Source: JAUIAI01 sp963732405 (GTDB lineage: Bacteria; Pseudomonadota; Gammaproteobacteria; Burkholderiales; Burkholderiaceae_E). From it: 64,000 nucleotides of DNA. The DNA is taken from NCBI GenBank assembly GCA_963732405.1, contig CAVSZG010000001.1, positions 310,001 through 374,000 of the forward strand, in the 5' to 3' direction. Position 1 is the first letter of the stretch. Each line of letters starts with the position of its first letter. The notes below the pieces were generated by a model that was not told the origin of the DNA, did not search any database, and was given only the letters and a program-made list of their open reading frames with translations. The position numbers and the translations under genes are program-made. Positions 43,811-53,184 of the stretch are shown here, piece after piece.

Positions 43811-45168
43811 AAAAGAAAGTTGATCTGTTCGTCATTGGTGCGGGCTCGGGCGGCGTGCGCGCCGCCCGTGTCGCCGCAACCCATGGTGCCTCGGTCGCGA
43901 TCGCCGAGGAGTTCCGTTATGGCGGCACCTGTGTGATCCGGGGCTGCGTGCCCAAGAAACTGCTGGTGCTGGCCAGCCGCCTGCATGATGAGTTCGAGCG
44001 TGCCCACGCCTACGGCTGGGACATCGGCACGCCGCATTTTGACTGGTCGCGCCTGCGCCAGGCCAAGGAAAGGGAAATCAGCCGTCTCGAGACGCTCTAC
44101 AAACGCAACCTCGACATTCACCACGTGCAGCTGCATGAGGAGCGCGCCGAACTGATCGGCCCGCACACCGTGCGCCTGCAAACCAGTGGCACAACGATCG
44201 AAGCGGACCGGATTCTGATTGCCACCGGCGGCCGCCCCTTCAAACCTGAGGTGACCGGCGGCGAACTGGCCATCACCTCCAACGAGGTGTTCGACCTGCC
44301 CGAACTGCCCGATGCGATGGTCATCGAAGGGGGTGGCTATATCGCGGTCGAGTTCGCCTGCCTGCTGCAGCGGCTGGGGGTCGCGGTGACCCTGGTCTAC
44401 CGGCGCGACCAGATCTTGCGCGGTTTTGATCAGGACATGCGCAACCACCTGACCGATGCGATGAAGACGGCCGGGATCGACGTGCGAACCAATACGATGG
44501 TCCGCAGCATTGCCGGTGCGCCGGGCAATCTGGCGATCGAACTGTCCGATGGCCAGACGATCACGGTCGGCCAGGTCATGATGGCGACTGGCCGGGTGCC
44601 CAATTCGGCCGGCCTTGGGCTGGAGCAACTCGGTGTGCAGATCAATGATCGGGGTGCGATCGCCGTGACCGCCGATTCCCAGACCAGCGTGAGCCATATC
44701 TGGGCGGTCGGCGATGTGACCGACCGGATTGCGCTCACGCCGATCGCGATTCGCGAAGGACATGCGTTTGCCGATACGGTATTTGGCCATCGTCCCTGGG
44801 TCTGTGACCACCAGACCGTCCCCAGTGCCATCTTCTCCACGCCGGAAATCGGCACCGTCGGGCTGAGCGAACACGAGGCGCGCGAGCAATATGCCCATGT
44901 CGATAGCTATCGAACGGCGTTCCGCCCCATGACCAATGTCTTGTGCGAGACGCCCGAGCGCATGGTGATGAAGCTGGTGGTCGATCGGACCAGCGACCGC
45001 GTGCTCGGCGTGCATGTCTGCGGGCCGGACGCCGCCGAGATGGTTCAGCTTGCCGCGATCGCGCTCAAGATGGGCGCGACCAAACAGCAGTTCGATGCCA
45101 CGGTGGCCCTGCATCCCTCGGCCGCCGAGGAACTGGTCACGATGAAGACACCGGTGGCGGTGTCGTGA
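43807..45168 (+). CDS. gor: Glutathione-disulfide reductase
   Basis: The 453-residue flavoprotein reduces GSSG with NADPH. The FAD motif is LFVIGAGSGGVRAARVAA, the redox disulfide is in GGTCVIRGCVPKKLLV (CxxxxC), the NADPH motif is VIEGGGYIAVEFACLL, and the C-terminal His-Glu pair is in LHPSAAEELV. It overlaps the benE stop. Length is normal. Together with gshB and chaC it covers glutathione synthesis, recycling and breakdown in this window. Confidence 0.93.
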   Translation: MKKKVDLFVIGAGSGGVRAARVAATHGASVAIAEEFRYGGTCVIRGCVPKKLLVLASRLHDEFERAHAYGWDIGTPHFDWSRLRQAKEREISRLETLYKRNLDIHHVQLHEERAELIGPHTVRLQTSGTTIEADRILIATGGRPFKPEVTGGELAITSNEVFDLPELPDAMVIEGGGYIAVEFACLLQRLGVAVTLVYRRDQILRGFDQDMRNHLTDAMKTAGIDVRTNTMVRSIAGAPGNLAIELSDGQTITVGQVMMATGRVPNSAGLGLEQLGVQINDRGAIAVTADSQTSVSHIWAVGDVTDRIALTPIAIREGHAFADTVFGHRPWVCDHQTVPSAIFSTPEIGTVGLSEHEAREQYAHVDSYRTAFRPMTNVLCETPERMVMKLVVDRTSDRVLGVHVCGPDAAEMVQLAAIALKMGATKQQFDATVALHPSAAEELVTMKTPVAVS

Positions 45169-45173
45169 ACCGA

Positions 45174-45205
45174 GGCGAAAACCACGATGTCGCGTGGTCT
45201 TCGCC
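45174..45205. terminator. Bidirectional hairpin between convergent gor and a lipoprotein gene
   Basis: Arms GGCGAA-A-ACCACG and CGTGGT-C-TTCGCC pair around a short loop just after the gor stop. No T tract follows on either strand, so efficiency as an intrinsic terminator is uncertain, but the convergent position fits a shared terminator. Confidence 0.5.
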
Positions 45206-45219
45206 ACCGGTCTGAGCAA

Positions 45220-46578
45220 CTAGCGTGGCACCGGTACCGGAATGCGCAGGGCGCCCAGCACGGCCCGGCTGGCCACGTCATTGAAGCCGACCTGATCACT
45301 CACGCCCGGGCGCTCCATGGTGCCCGCATAGACCGCGCCGCCACGCTCGACGAATACGCGATCACGCCCCAGGCCATCGAAGGCGGCCGGCACACCGCTG
45401 AACATCAGCACACGGGCATCGCCGGCGTTCTCCACCACGTAGCTGCCCTTGCCAACCTCCTCGCAACTGCGCGCATTACGCGGCGTGACATTACGCACTA
45501 AGCACTGGTAATAGGTCACCTCGCTGCCCTGGGTGAACGCCACCCGCATGCTGGGTTCGGGCAGATAGTAGTCGCCGCTACCGGCCGGCCGGACATCCAC
45601 GCCGGCCAATACGCCGAACTCCTGGGTCGTCGCCTGCCACCAGGAATCGGGCGAGACCGGGCGGTTCGTGGTGCTGCTGGTGGCAAAGATGCAGGGCGTG
45701 CCACGCGCAGCTGCAATGACCTGCTCGAGCGTGCTGGCCAGCGGCGAAACCGAATCGGGCGTCGCGCTGTTCGGAATATTCGCGCAGGCGACGCCGGGGC
45801 TGGAACGCGAATCGCCGCCCGCTGCAATGTTGGCCGTCCAGTAGCGCAGCTTGTTTGCATCCTGCTGGGCATAGCGGGGTCGGAACAGATCGACCGTGGT
45901 GACCACGTCCTGGCGATAAGAGCCAGCCGGAAACACCGCGCCGCCCAGTGCGCCCGGATCGGCCGGGCCATAGTCCGCATAATTGACGAAGCCATCACCG
46001 CCCGGTTCGCCACGGATCGTCTGCATCACGCTGGCGATGGTCAGCCCGGACACGTCGGTCGGGACGATGGTTTCGCTGCCGGTCTTGTATTGGTCACAAT
46101 AGTTGACATTGCGCTCGCCCAGCGAGTTCAAGCCAGACACGGTGGTGCGATAGCCGGCCGCACACTGGCGCCAGTTGCTGCCGTTGAAGAACAGATCGTC
46201 CTTGCCGGATGGATCCGGGCCGAAGCTCCAGGTCTGCCGGTTGCCCGCCGCGTTGCTCGAATATTCCTCATAGCGGGCCAGATTGCCTTCCGAGTCGGCA
46301 GTCGCGTCGGCCGCGGTCTGTAATTCGACCCGGTAACGCCAGTTGGCGGTGTCCGTATAGCTGAGCGAGCGCAAGGCCACGTTGGCCGTGCCGGGCGCAA
46401 CGCCAGGCCCTGCACCGTCGAGGACGGTGCCACCACCGCCGCCACCACCACCGCCGCCACCGCCGCCATCACCGCCCGGGACGGTCGTGCCACCGTCACC
46501 GCCGCCGCAAGCCGTCAGGCTCACAGCCATGGCCGTGATCGTGATCGTGGTCCAGCGGTTCCGATTCAGCTGTTGCAT
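45220..46578 (-). CDS. Predicted lipoprotein with poly-glycine linker
   Basis: The 452-residue product has a signal peptide with lipobox SLTAC (about residues 20-24), then a Gly tract of 13 residues, then a secreted domain with four or more Cys. Segments such as TDTANWRYRVELQTAAD and FGVLAGVDVRPAGSGDYYLP are not recognised. A strong GGGGAG precedes the ATG. It diverges from the NUDIX gene and converges with gor. Function is unknown. Confidence 0.75.
   Translation of the reverse strand: MQQLNRNRWTTITITAMAVSLTACGGGDGGTTVPGGDGGGGGGGGGGGGGTVLDGAGPGVAPGTANVALRSLSYTDTANWRYRVELQTAADATADSEGNLARYEEYSSNAAGNRQTWSFGPDPSGKDDLFFNGSNWRQCAAGYRTTVSGLNSLGERNVNYCDQYKTGSETIVPTDVSGLTIASVMQTIRGEPGGDGFVNYADYGPADPGALGGAVFPAGSYRQDVVTTVDLFRPRYAQQDANKLRYWTANIAAGGDSRSSPGVACANIPNSATPDSVSPLASTLEQVIAAARGTPCIFATSSTTNRPVSPDSWWQATTQEFGVLAGVDVRPAGSGDYYLPEPSMRVAFTQGSEVTYYQCLVRNVTPRNARSCEEVGKGSYVVENAGDARVLMFSGVPAAFDGLGRDRVFVERGGAVYAGTMERPGVSDQVGFNDVASRAVLGALRIPVPVPR
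46429..46467. repeat. In-frame GGY triplet tract encoding 13 glycines
   Basis: Thirteen consecutive Gly codons (a mix of GGC and GGT) encode the linker after the lipobox of the neighbouring protein. Length changes in multiples of three would alter the linker without breaking the frame. Confidence 0.8.
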
Positions 46579-46696
46579 GATGCTCCCCTAGAGATGACCG
46601 TGACCTGATGTGAACACGGGATAATGTCAGTCCGCATCCTACACAACAAGCCAGCCGGGCAACCATCCGGCCCGGCGTGGCCGCAACGGAAAGCCG

Positions 46697-47407
46697 ATGG
46701 GTCACCACCGCCAGGAGCCGTTCATCCACCCGACCACACAACCCGACCTGAATTGCACGCCGCAACTGCGCGACCTGATCGCCGCCCGCCTGCAAGCCTT
46801 TTCAAGACACACGGCAGACGATCCGGCGCTGACCCGGGCGGCGGTGGTGGTTGGTGTCGTGCAGGCCGGCCATGGTGCCGATCTGGCCGGGATGCCCGAG
46901 CATGCCCACTGGCAGACCGAGGCGGCACTCCTGCTGACGCGCCGGGCGGCCTCCCTGCGCCGCCATGCCGGCCAGTGGGCGCTGCCCGGTGGCCGCACGG
47001 ATCCGGGTGAGTCGGCCGAAGTCGCGGCGCTACGCGAGTTGCACGAAGAAGTTGGCCTGAATCTCGAGCCGCAAACCGTGCTCGGCCGCCTGGACGACAT
47101 CATCACGCGCTCGGGATTCGTCATGACACCGATCGTCGTGTGGGCCGACATCGGGCATGACCTTCGGCCCAACCCGGCCGAGGTTGCGTCGATCCACCGG
47201 ATTCCGGTCAGCGAATTGCTGCGCGATGATGCGCCGTTGCTGCAGCCCTCGTCGGTCAGTGAACATCCGGAGCTGCGTATGCCGATCGGCACGAGCTGGA
47301 TCGCGGCGCCCACGGCGGCCGTGATGTACCAGTTCCGGGAAGTTTGTCTGCTGGGTCGCCAGACCCGGGTGGCTCATTTCGAGCAACCGCGCTTCACCTG
47401 GCGTTGA
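46697..47407 (+). CDS. NUDIX hydrolase, CoA pyrophosphatase-like
   Basis: The 236-residue protein has a complete NUDIX box, GGRTDPGESAEVAALREL followed by HEEVGL, at about residues 98-121. Upstream LLTRRAASLRRHAGQWALPG matches the CoA-pyrophosphatase branch (UPF0035-like). It probably hydrolyses CoA or a related nucleoside diphosphate. No partner gene is evident. GGAAAG lies before the ATG. Confidence 0.85.
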   Translation: MGHHRQEPFIHPTTQPDLNCTPQLRDLIAARLQAFSRHTADDPALTRAAVVVGVVQAGHGADLAGMPEHAHWQTEAALLLTRRAASLRRHAGQWALPGGRTDPGESAEVAALRELHEEVGLNLEPQTVLGRLDDIITRSGFVMTPIVVWADIGHDLRPNPAEVASIHRIPVSELLRDDAPLLQPSSVSEHPELRMPIGTSWIAAPTAAVMYQFREVCLLGRQTRVAHFEQPRFTWR

Positions 47408-47421
47408 ACGGGCTGAACCGT

Positions 47422-48419
47422 CTAGGACTGGCCGGACAGTCGGGGGGCCGGCTGCACGTTCATCCGCATCTGGGCCAGGCCGGCGATGAGCCCGATGGCG
47501 ACCGCGCCCCGCCATGCCCAGTCATAGGAGCCGAGTGCGGCATAGATCGCACCGCCGCCATAGGCGCCCAGGAAGGAGCCAAGCTGGTGACTGAAGAAGG
47601 CCAGCCCGACAGAAGGGTGCCGATCGCATTGAACAGACCAATCAGGGCCAGCGTGGCGGCGGCCACCGATGAGGGCATGCCGCAGATCTCGATATAGGTG
47701 GGCAGATGCGTGGTCAGGAACACCAGTTGCAGGCCGCACACGAAATAGGCCGAGGTCATCAGCAGATAACCCGAATGCGTGCCGGCCTCGCGCATCGCCG
47801 AGCGCATGCTCTGCGCCTCGGGGCCGTCCCGGGCGACGCCCAGTGAATCGGCCCCGCCGGCGAAAAAGCCTGCAACGATCAATAGGCTGGCCAGTCCCGC
47901 ATAGCCCGCCAGCGTCAGCGTCCAGCCACCCTGATCGAGCAGATGCTGGGCCAGCGGTGCCACCACCAGCAAGCCCAGCGACCCGGCCGCCGACACCGCA
48001 CCCATCGCGACACTGCGCGCCATCGGTGACACCGTGCGCGAGGTGATGCTCATGGCGATCGTCGAACCGGTGCAGGACATGGCCAGACCGATGAACACGC
48101 CCAGCCCGACGATCAGCATCGTCGGACCCTCGGCCGAGCGGGCGATCAGCAGGCCGCTCAGGTAGATGATGCCGCCCAGGATGGCGATCCGGCGGCTGCC
48201 GAGTCGATCGGCCGCCATGCCGACCAGGGGTTGGGACACGCCCCAGACGATGTTCTGCAGCGCGATCGCGAACGAATAGTCGGCTGCACTCACCCCGAGC
48301 GATCGAATCACATCGGGTTGCAGCAAGCCCATGCTCTGGCGCATGCCCATGGACAGCGCCAGCATCAGCCCCGCACTGATCAGAATCGCCGGACGGGCCG
48401 CCCGATACCAGTCGCTCAT
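47422..48419 (-). pseudogene. MFS transporter with internal deletion and frameshift
   Basis: The first 269 residues form a normal MFS half and more: GLLQPDVIRSLGVSAADYS, PLVGMAADRLGSRRIAIL and THLPTYIEICGMPSSVAA, ending LIGLFNAIGTL. The next readable family sequence is AFFSHQLGSFLGAYGGG in another frame, then WRGAVAIGLIAGLAQM. About 65-70 residues (helices 8-10) are missing at the junction near 47610, so about 200 bases were lost with a frame change. The joined product would lack several helices, so it is probably dead. An assembly collapse is the alternative. Confidence 0.72.
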
Positions 48420-48440
48420 CGCGCGCGCCCGACCCGCGGG

Positions 48441-49613
48441 CTAGCGATAGATCCGAGCGAGCTTGTCGAGCAGCGCGGTATACATGGCACCACGCTGTTG
48501 TTGCAGGGTGGCCGTGGCGGCAACGAACTTGCGCTCTTTTGCCGGCCAGCTGGCACAGGGATTCTGGTAATTCCAGTCTGAATCGCCGGCCACATCGGTC
48601 CAGAAATTCGGTCGCTGACTCGGGAAGGGCCGGGTGAAGGCCCCTGCCCAGCTACCTTGCGCCGGATTGGTGAGCCGGTTGGACGGGTCGATGAGGTACA
48701 ACACGGTCGGGGTGTCGCCCGCGCGGAAATACTGCAGGCCCGGCGATCCGGCCACCACTGCCGCCATCTGCGAGCCCATCGATCCATAACCGGATAGCGT
48801 GTTGAGCATCTGTCGGGGTTCGGACCCGATGAACATGCCGTTGTAGGTCCAGTCGCTTTCGATCCACCAGAGGTTGCTGAAGCGCGAATCGTTGAACACC
48901 GCGTCGCGCCCGGTTGAATTCCAGTTGCGATCCGCGCAGCCGCCCTCGTATTTGACATTGGAGGCGATCGTCAGCACGCGCAGTCTGGATGCCAGATCAG
49001 GCCGCTGATTGAGCGCCAGATTCAGCGTCTGCAGCCCGCCCCAGATCAGGACGTACAAGGGCTCATTCGATGCCGCCGCCTCGCGGTTGATCATGGCCAC
49101 CGCCTCACCGCTGTTGGTAGCGATCCGGCTCAGCATGGTGGCCGGCGTCGGGTAATTGAGCGAGCCCCAGTTCCTGGCGAAATAATCAGCCTCGTAGGCA
49201 CCAACGAGCTGGCGCGTCTGCTCCACTCCGCCGCCGCCCCAGGCGTCGGGCACGATACCCACGATATCGAGCTGATCGGCATACCAGAGCAGATGCAGCA
49301 GCGATTGCATATCGTCCGGATCGCCGCCCGTATTGTTCAGATCCGTCAAGACGACCACCCGGGGACGGGTCCCGGCGGAGGCGGCAGGTGGAGGATCGAC
49401 CGGCGTGGGCGCCGATCCATCCGGGGCAGGCGCAGGTGCCGGGGTGGAACCGGTGGTGGTCCCCTGGGTCGGCGGATTGGTTGTCGATCCGTCGGATGAC
49501 ACGGCAGTGGAACCGCCTCCACCGCCGCAACCCATCAACAGCGCGGATACGGCGAACACGATGGCAGCGGCCGACAATCGGCCCGCTGCCCCTTGAGCGG
49601 AACAAGCTTGCAT
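48441..49613 (-). CDS. DUF1593 (nucleoside hydrolase-like) lipoprotein
   Basis: The 390-residue protein starts with a lipoprotein signal (AVSALLMGC) and a Gly/Ser/Thr/Pro linker of about 60 residues. A DUF1593-type domain follows: RPRVVVLTDLNNTGGDPDDM, SLLHLLWYADQLDIVGIV, and WGGLQTLNLAL. The conserved DxDxxGDPDD-like acidic cluster resembles the calcium site of inosine-uridine hydrolases. It may act on a nucleoside or sugar in the periplasm. It follows the truncated MFS gene at the 5' side and could be cotranscribed with it. Confidence 0.78.
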   Translation of the reverse strand: MQACSAQGAAGRLSAAAIVFAVSALLMGCGGGGGSTAVSSDGSTTNPPTQGTTTGSTPAPAPAPDGSAPTPVDPPPAASAGTRPRVVVLTDLNNTGGDPDDMQSLLHLLWYADQLDIVGIVPDAWGGGGVEQTRQLVGAYEADYFARNWGSLNYPTPATMLSRIATNSGEAVAMINREAAASNEPLYVLIWGGLQTLNLALNQRPDLASRLRVLTIASNVKYEGGCADRNWNSTGRDAVFNDSRFSNLWWIESDWTYNGMFIGSEPRQMLNTLSGYGSMGSQMAAVVAGSPGLQYFRAGDTPTVLYLIDPSNRLTNPAQGSWAGAFTRPFPSQRPNFWTDVAGDSDWNYQNPCASWPAKERKFVAATATLQQQRGAMYTALLDKLARIYR

Positions 49614-49807
49614 CGTTAACTCGTGACCTGGCAGGTCGTCACGCCGTCCGGGTGGCCGGCATCACGGATTGGAGAAATGGCTTCACTGACGAGGGGGTCA
49701 GGCTGAACGCAGGATACTAGAGACGCAGCCCGGCGCATCGATCAGATGCGTGCAAATGTGACGACTCGCACGTAATGAATATCGACGGGGCGCGCAATGG
49801 TTCCGGG
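49614..49807. other. Intergenic stretch upstream of the DUF1593 gene
   Basis: About 190 bases precede the DUF1593 start on the minus strand. An inverted repeat CGTGAC...GTCACG lies about 15 bases upstream of the ATG and could be an operator or mRNA hairpin. No gene was seen. Confidence 0.4.
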
Positions 49808-49969
49808 CTATTGACCGGCCGGGGTTGCCGCAACTGGCGGGGCCGGCGTGTCGTCGGGTGCGGCCGTGTCGTCGGGAGCCCCCTCTTTTTGCTGACGCTT
49901 CTCTTCCTTCTTCTGTTTTTTGGCCAGCTCACGCTGACGTTTGGCAAATGCGTAGTTCGGTTTGGCCAT
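49808..49969 (-). CDS. Small basic protein of unknown function
   Basis: The 53-residue product begins MAKPNYAFAKRQRELAKKQK and is rich in Lys, Arg, Glu and Gln, with a Pro/Ala/Asp-rich tail (DDTAAPDDTPAPPVA). The N-terminal NYAFAKRQRELAKKQKKEEK is a coiled-coil or nucleic-acid-binding-like helix that recurs in small proteobacterial proteins, but no function is known to me. The ATG lies at 49969 and no strong SD was seen. It diverges from the GST gene. Confidence 0.6.
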   Translation of the reverse strand: MAKPNYAFAKRQRELAKKQKKEEKRQQKEGAPDDTAAPDDTPAPPVAATPAGQ

Positions 49970-50128
49970 CGGCAATCCTTGGCTGGGCCGGCAGCAACAC
50001 GCTGGACCGGCGGTTTCTGTCAACGTTCAAGCCCTAGGGTAACCTCATTTTCGCGGGGCCCTGCCGTAGCCGAGTGCCGCGGGGGTGATAATGGCTCCCC
50101 GCCACCGCACAGCGATCGACGATCCACC

Positions 50129-50752
50129 ATGATCACCGTTCATCACCTCAATGATTCGCGCAGCCAGCGCATCCTCTGGTTGCTCGAGGAGCTCGAGCTG
50201 CCCTATCAAATCCGGCAGTACCAGCGTGACGCCCAGACCCGCCTGGCCCCGCCGGCCCTGCAGGCCATTCATCCGCTGGGTAAATCGCCGGTCGTCACCA
50301 TCGACGATCGAACCTACATCGAATCGGGCGCCATCATCGATCTGATCGTCCGGCGCCACGGCGCGGGGCGGCTGCAGCCGCCGATCGAATCACACGCCTA
50401 CGATGAGTACCAGCAATGGCTGCACTATGCCGAAGGCTCGGCGATGCTGCCGCTCATGTTGCGGCTTTACACCTCCCGACTCGGTGATGCAGCCGCCCCG
50501 CTGGAACCACGCATCAGCAGCGAGATCAACAACCACCTGGGCTATCTCGATCAATGCCTGACGAATCGGCAATGGCTGGTCGAGAACACGTTCGGCGCGG
50601 CCGACGTGCAGATGAGTTTTGTCGGTGAGGTCGCAGGCGCCTACCAGGTGCGCGCGACATTTCCGGCTATCGACGCCTGGGTGGCACGCTTTCAGGCGCG
50701 CCCCGCGTATCAGCGGGCGCTGGCCAGGGGCGGTGCCTACCGGTTCGCCTGA
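50129..50752 (+). CDS. Glutathione S-transferase
   Basis: The 207-residue GST has an N-terminal thioredoxin domain (VHHLNDSRSQRILWLLEELE, LGKSPVVTIDDRTYIESGAI) and a C-terminal helical domain (EYQQWLHYAEGSAMLPLM). It is similar to Beta/Nu-type bacterial GSTs, and Ser in NDSRSQ is the probable catalytic residue. The ATG at 50129 is chosen because the family pattern begins there. Its substrate is unknown. It is intact, in contrast to the truncated GST at 2278. Confidence 0.88.
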   Translation: MITVHHLNDSRSQRILWLLEELELPYQIRQYQRDAQTRLAPPALQAIHPLGKSPVVTIDDRTYIESGAIIDLIVRRHGAGRLQPPIESHAYDEYQQWLHYAEGSAMLPLMLRLYTSRLGDAAAPLEPRISSEINNHLGYLDQCLTNRQWLVENTFGAADVQMSFVGEVAGAYQVRATFPAIDAWVARFQARPAYQRALARGGAYRFA

Positions 50753-50771
50753 AGTCGGCGCCGGCCTGCCT

Positions 50772-51035
50772 TCAGATGCCGATGCGATTCAGGATATTCA
50801 TCACTTCGCGCAAGGCCTGCTCGGCCACCGGATGATTGGCGGCAAATCGGGTTTCCAGCCGCTTGGCGCGCTCGATCAGCGACGGATGGTCGGCGCGGGA
50901 TTCGTCCGCACCGAGTGACGCGATGATGTCCGCGTCCAGAGTCCGCATCAATGCGCGGGTTTCCTCGTCGATATCGGTCCGGGCCAATTCCTGATCGAGG
51001 CTGACCAGCAGGTCACGAATCTTCTGGTTACTCAT
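50772..51035 (-). CDS. DUF4404 family protein
   Basis: The 87-residue product is helical, with LRDLLVSLDQELARTDIDEE-like segments and an Asp-rich middle, and ends VAEQALREVMNILNRIGI, matching DUF4404. Function is unknown. The ATG at 51035 begins the conserved MSNQKIRDLLVSLDQEL. It converges with the GST gene. Confidence 0.75.
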   Translation of the reverse strand: MSNQKIRDLLVSLDQELARTDIDEETRALMRTLDADIIASLGADESRADHPSLIERAKRLETRFAANHPVAEQALREVMNILNRIGI

Positions 51036-51154
51036 TCGGCCATCCTGTCTTGGGTCGGGTCGGGCTTTGCGTGTTGCATGGGAATGCTGCCGGGTGCACC
51101 ATTCTGTGTTCAATCCGATGAAATCACTCACCACCGATAACGAGGAGACAGGCC

Positions 51155-51469
51155 ATGATCAAGGTCAGCGTGATGTACCCAAACAAACCCGGCGCCCGCT
51201 TCGACCATGAATACTATCGCGACAAGCACATGCCACTGGTCAAGGCGCGGATGGGCGATGCCTGCAGGAGCTATACCGTCGACAAAGGCATGGCCGGCGG
51301 AGCGCCCGGCGAAGCGCCCACGTATGTCTGCGCGGGCCACATCTTTGCCGATTCGGTTGAGTCTTTCCAGGCAGGCTTTGGTCCGCATGCCAAGGAAATC
51401 ATGGCCGACATCCCCAACTACACCGACCTGGCGCCGATCATGCAGATCAGCGAGGTCGTGGTCGGCTGA
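51155..51469 (+). CDS. EthD-type dimeric alpha/beta protein
   Basis: The 104-residue protein has the EthD domain: MIKVSVMYPNKPGARFDHEY, YRDKHMPLVKARMGDACRSY and a C-terminal strand LAPIMQISEVVV. EthD-like proteins form dimers and degrade small ethers or act in ubiquinone or aromatic pathways, but the substrate here is unknown. The GGAG before ATG is clear. It stands between a DUF4404 gene and the MetE-like gene. Confidence 0.85.
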   Translation: MIKVSVMYPNKPGARFDHEYYRDKHMPLVKARMGDACRSYTVDKGMAGGAPGEAPTYVCAGHIFADSVESFQAGFGPHAKEIMADIPNYTDLAPIMQISEVVVG

Positions 51470-51472
51470 ACC

Positions 51473-52606
51473 TCAACGGTCCACGCCACCCCAGATGGCC
51501 TGGGCCGTTTCGACCAGCAGTTCGAGTTTGCGGCGCTGGTCATCCTGGCTGATGGTGTTGCCCTCCTCGGTGGAGGCGAAGCCGCACTGCGGCGCAATGC
51601 CCAACTGATCCAGATCCACGTATTTGGACGCCGCATCGAACTGACGCTTCAACCCTTCCACGGTCTCGAGTTCGCCGGTTTTGGTCGTGATGAATCCGGG
51701 CAGCACTCGCTGCTTGCCCTTGGCCAGCAGCCCGAGCGGCTCCAGGCCGCCGGCCCGTTCGGTGTCATATTCCATGAAGAAGATATCGACGCCGGTCTGA
51801 TTGAATACCGCATCGGCGGCAGCGTCGTAGCCGCCCGTGGCCGCATAAGTGGAGCGGAAGTTGCCGCGGCACATGTGCATGCCGATCATCATGTCGGCCG
51901 GTCTGTCCTTGATCGCCTCGTGCATCATCCAGGCATAACTACTGATGAGCTTGTCCGGATCGTGACCTTCAGCCTGCTTGGCAGCCCGATGCTTGGGATC
52001 GCACAGATAGGTGAAGAAGATGTCATCCATCTGCAGATACCGGCAACCGGCGTCATAAAACGCTGAGACCGCCTTGCGATAGGCCGCGGCAATATCGCTG
52101 AACAAGGCCTGGGTGTCCTCACGGTATTCGGCCGGGCCGATATCGTCGGCGGCAATCCGGAAGTGACAGCAACTCGGACCCGGAATCGAGATCTTCGGCA
52201 TCGCCTTACCGGTGTCGGTCACCGAGGCCAGGAATCGGTAATGCTCGAGCATGGGGTGATCATCGGGAAAACCGATCTTGCCTTTGATCACCGGAAATAC
52301 CGGCCGCAGCTTCACACCGGCAAACTGCACGCCCTCATCACGATTTTCGAGCTCGTAACCATCCAGCGAACCGATGAAATCGTAGTGCCACCAGGAACGG
52401 CGAAATTCGCCATCGGTCACGACGGGCAGACCGACCGATTCCTGCATCCGGACCACGTCTCGGATGGCCTCGTCCTCGACGCGACGCAGTTCATCGGCGC
52501 CGATCGAGTGCTCGTTCAGGAACTGGTGGCGCGCCGCCTTGACGGGATCGGTTCGCAGCAGACTGCCGACATGATCGGCGCGAAACGGTGGGGTGGGATG
52601 GGCCAT
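51473..52606 (-). CDS. Cobalamin-independent methionine synthase-like methyltransferase (YxjG/MetE C-domain)
   Basis: The 377-residue protein matches the C-terminal zinc domain of MetE: FRADHVGSLLRTDPVKAARH at the N-terminus, GVDIFFMEYDTERAG, the zinc ligands His/Cys in IGMHMCRGNFRST, and Cys in IAPQCGFAS. Stand-alone members transfer a methyl group to homocysteine or another thiol from a donor that is not cobalamin. The ATG at 52606 has GGAG seven bases upstream, whereas the ATG at 52636 lies inside the neighbouring DUF188 gene. Confidence 0.87.
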   Translation of the reverse strand: MAHPTPPFRADHVGSLLRTDPVKAARHQFLNEHSIGADELRRVEDEAIRDVVRMQESVGLPVVTDGEFRRSWWHYDFIGSLDGYELENRDEGVQFAGVKLRPVFPVIKGKIGFPDDHPMLEHYRFLASVTDTGKAMPKISIPGPSCCHFRIAADDIGPAEYREDTQALFSDIAAAYRKAVSAFYDAGCRYLQMDDIFFTYLCDPKHRAAKQAEGHDPDKLISSYAWMMHEAIKDRPADMMIGMHMCRGNFRSTYAATGGYDAAADAVFNQTGVDIFFMEYDTERAGGLEPLGLLAKGKQRVLPGFITTKTGELETVEGLKRQFDAASKYVDLDQLGIAPQCGFASTEEGNTISQDDQRRKLELLVETAQAIWGGVDR

Positions 52607-52632
52607 GGGTTGCTCCGGATGATGGGTTCTGA

Positions 52633-53088
52633 TCAAGCCTCGCGCTGCCGTCTGGCGAGATAAGCGTCGAGGTGGCGCGCAAATTCCTTGCGATCGCGTT
52701 GACTGAAGACGGCAGGACCGCCGGTATCGATGCCACTGCCGCGCAGCGTATCCATCAGATCGCGCATGCTCAGCCGCGCGCCGATATTATCGCTCGAAAA
52801 CCGCTCACCCCGCGGGCTCAGCGCATGGCCCCCCTTGGCGATCACATCGGCCGCCAGCGGAATATCGCTGGTGATGACCAGGTCACCCGCCACCAGCCGG
52901 CGGACGATTTCATGGTCGGCCACATCGAACCCGCGCGCGACCTGCACGAACCGGATGGTGCGCGATGGCGGCACGGCCAGGTACTGATTGGCCACCAGGG
53001 TCAGGGTGATGCCGGTCCGCTCAGCAGCGCGATACAGGATGTCCCGGATCACCACCGGACAGGCATCGGCATCGACCCAGATGTTCAT
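52633..53088 (-). CDS. DUF188 (YaiI/YqxD) family protein
   Basis: The 151-residue protein opens MNIWVDADACPVVIRDILYR and continues VANQYLAVPPSRTIRFVQV, LVITSDIPLAADVIAKGGHA and SMRDLMDTLR. These match YaiI/YqxD, PIN-like proteins of unknown function. The ATG at 53088 lies 26 bases upstream (by transcription) of the MetE-like gene's 5' extension, so they may share a transcript. It diverges from the MAPEG gene. Confidence 0.88.
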   Translation of the reverse strand: MNIWVDADACPVVIRDILYRAAERTGITLTLVANQYLAVPPSRTIRFVQVARGFDVADHEIVRRLVAGDLVITSDIPLAADVIAKGGHALSPRGERFSSDNIGARLSMRDLMDTLRGSGIDTGGPAVFSQRDRKEFARHLDAYLARRQREA

Positions 53089-53184
53089 GGCTATGGCCGC
53101 AAATGCAGTGCAGGATTGCACGCCGGGATCGTACAACAGCCCTCGTGGGCTACGATGAGGGCCTCTCAACCCGACCATTGAACC

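Noticed and set aside
43798..45219. 473-codon open frame on the minus strand
   Set aside because: It is antisense to gor, whose catalytic motifs are complete, so it is a shadow frame.
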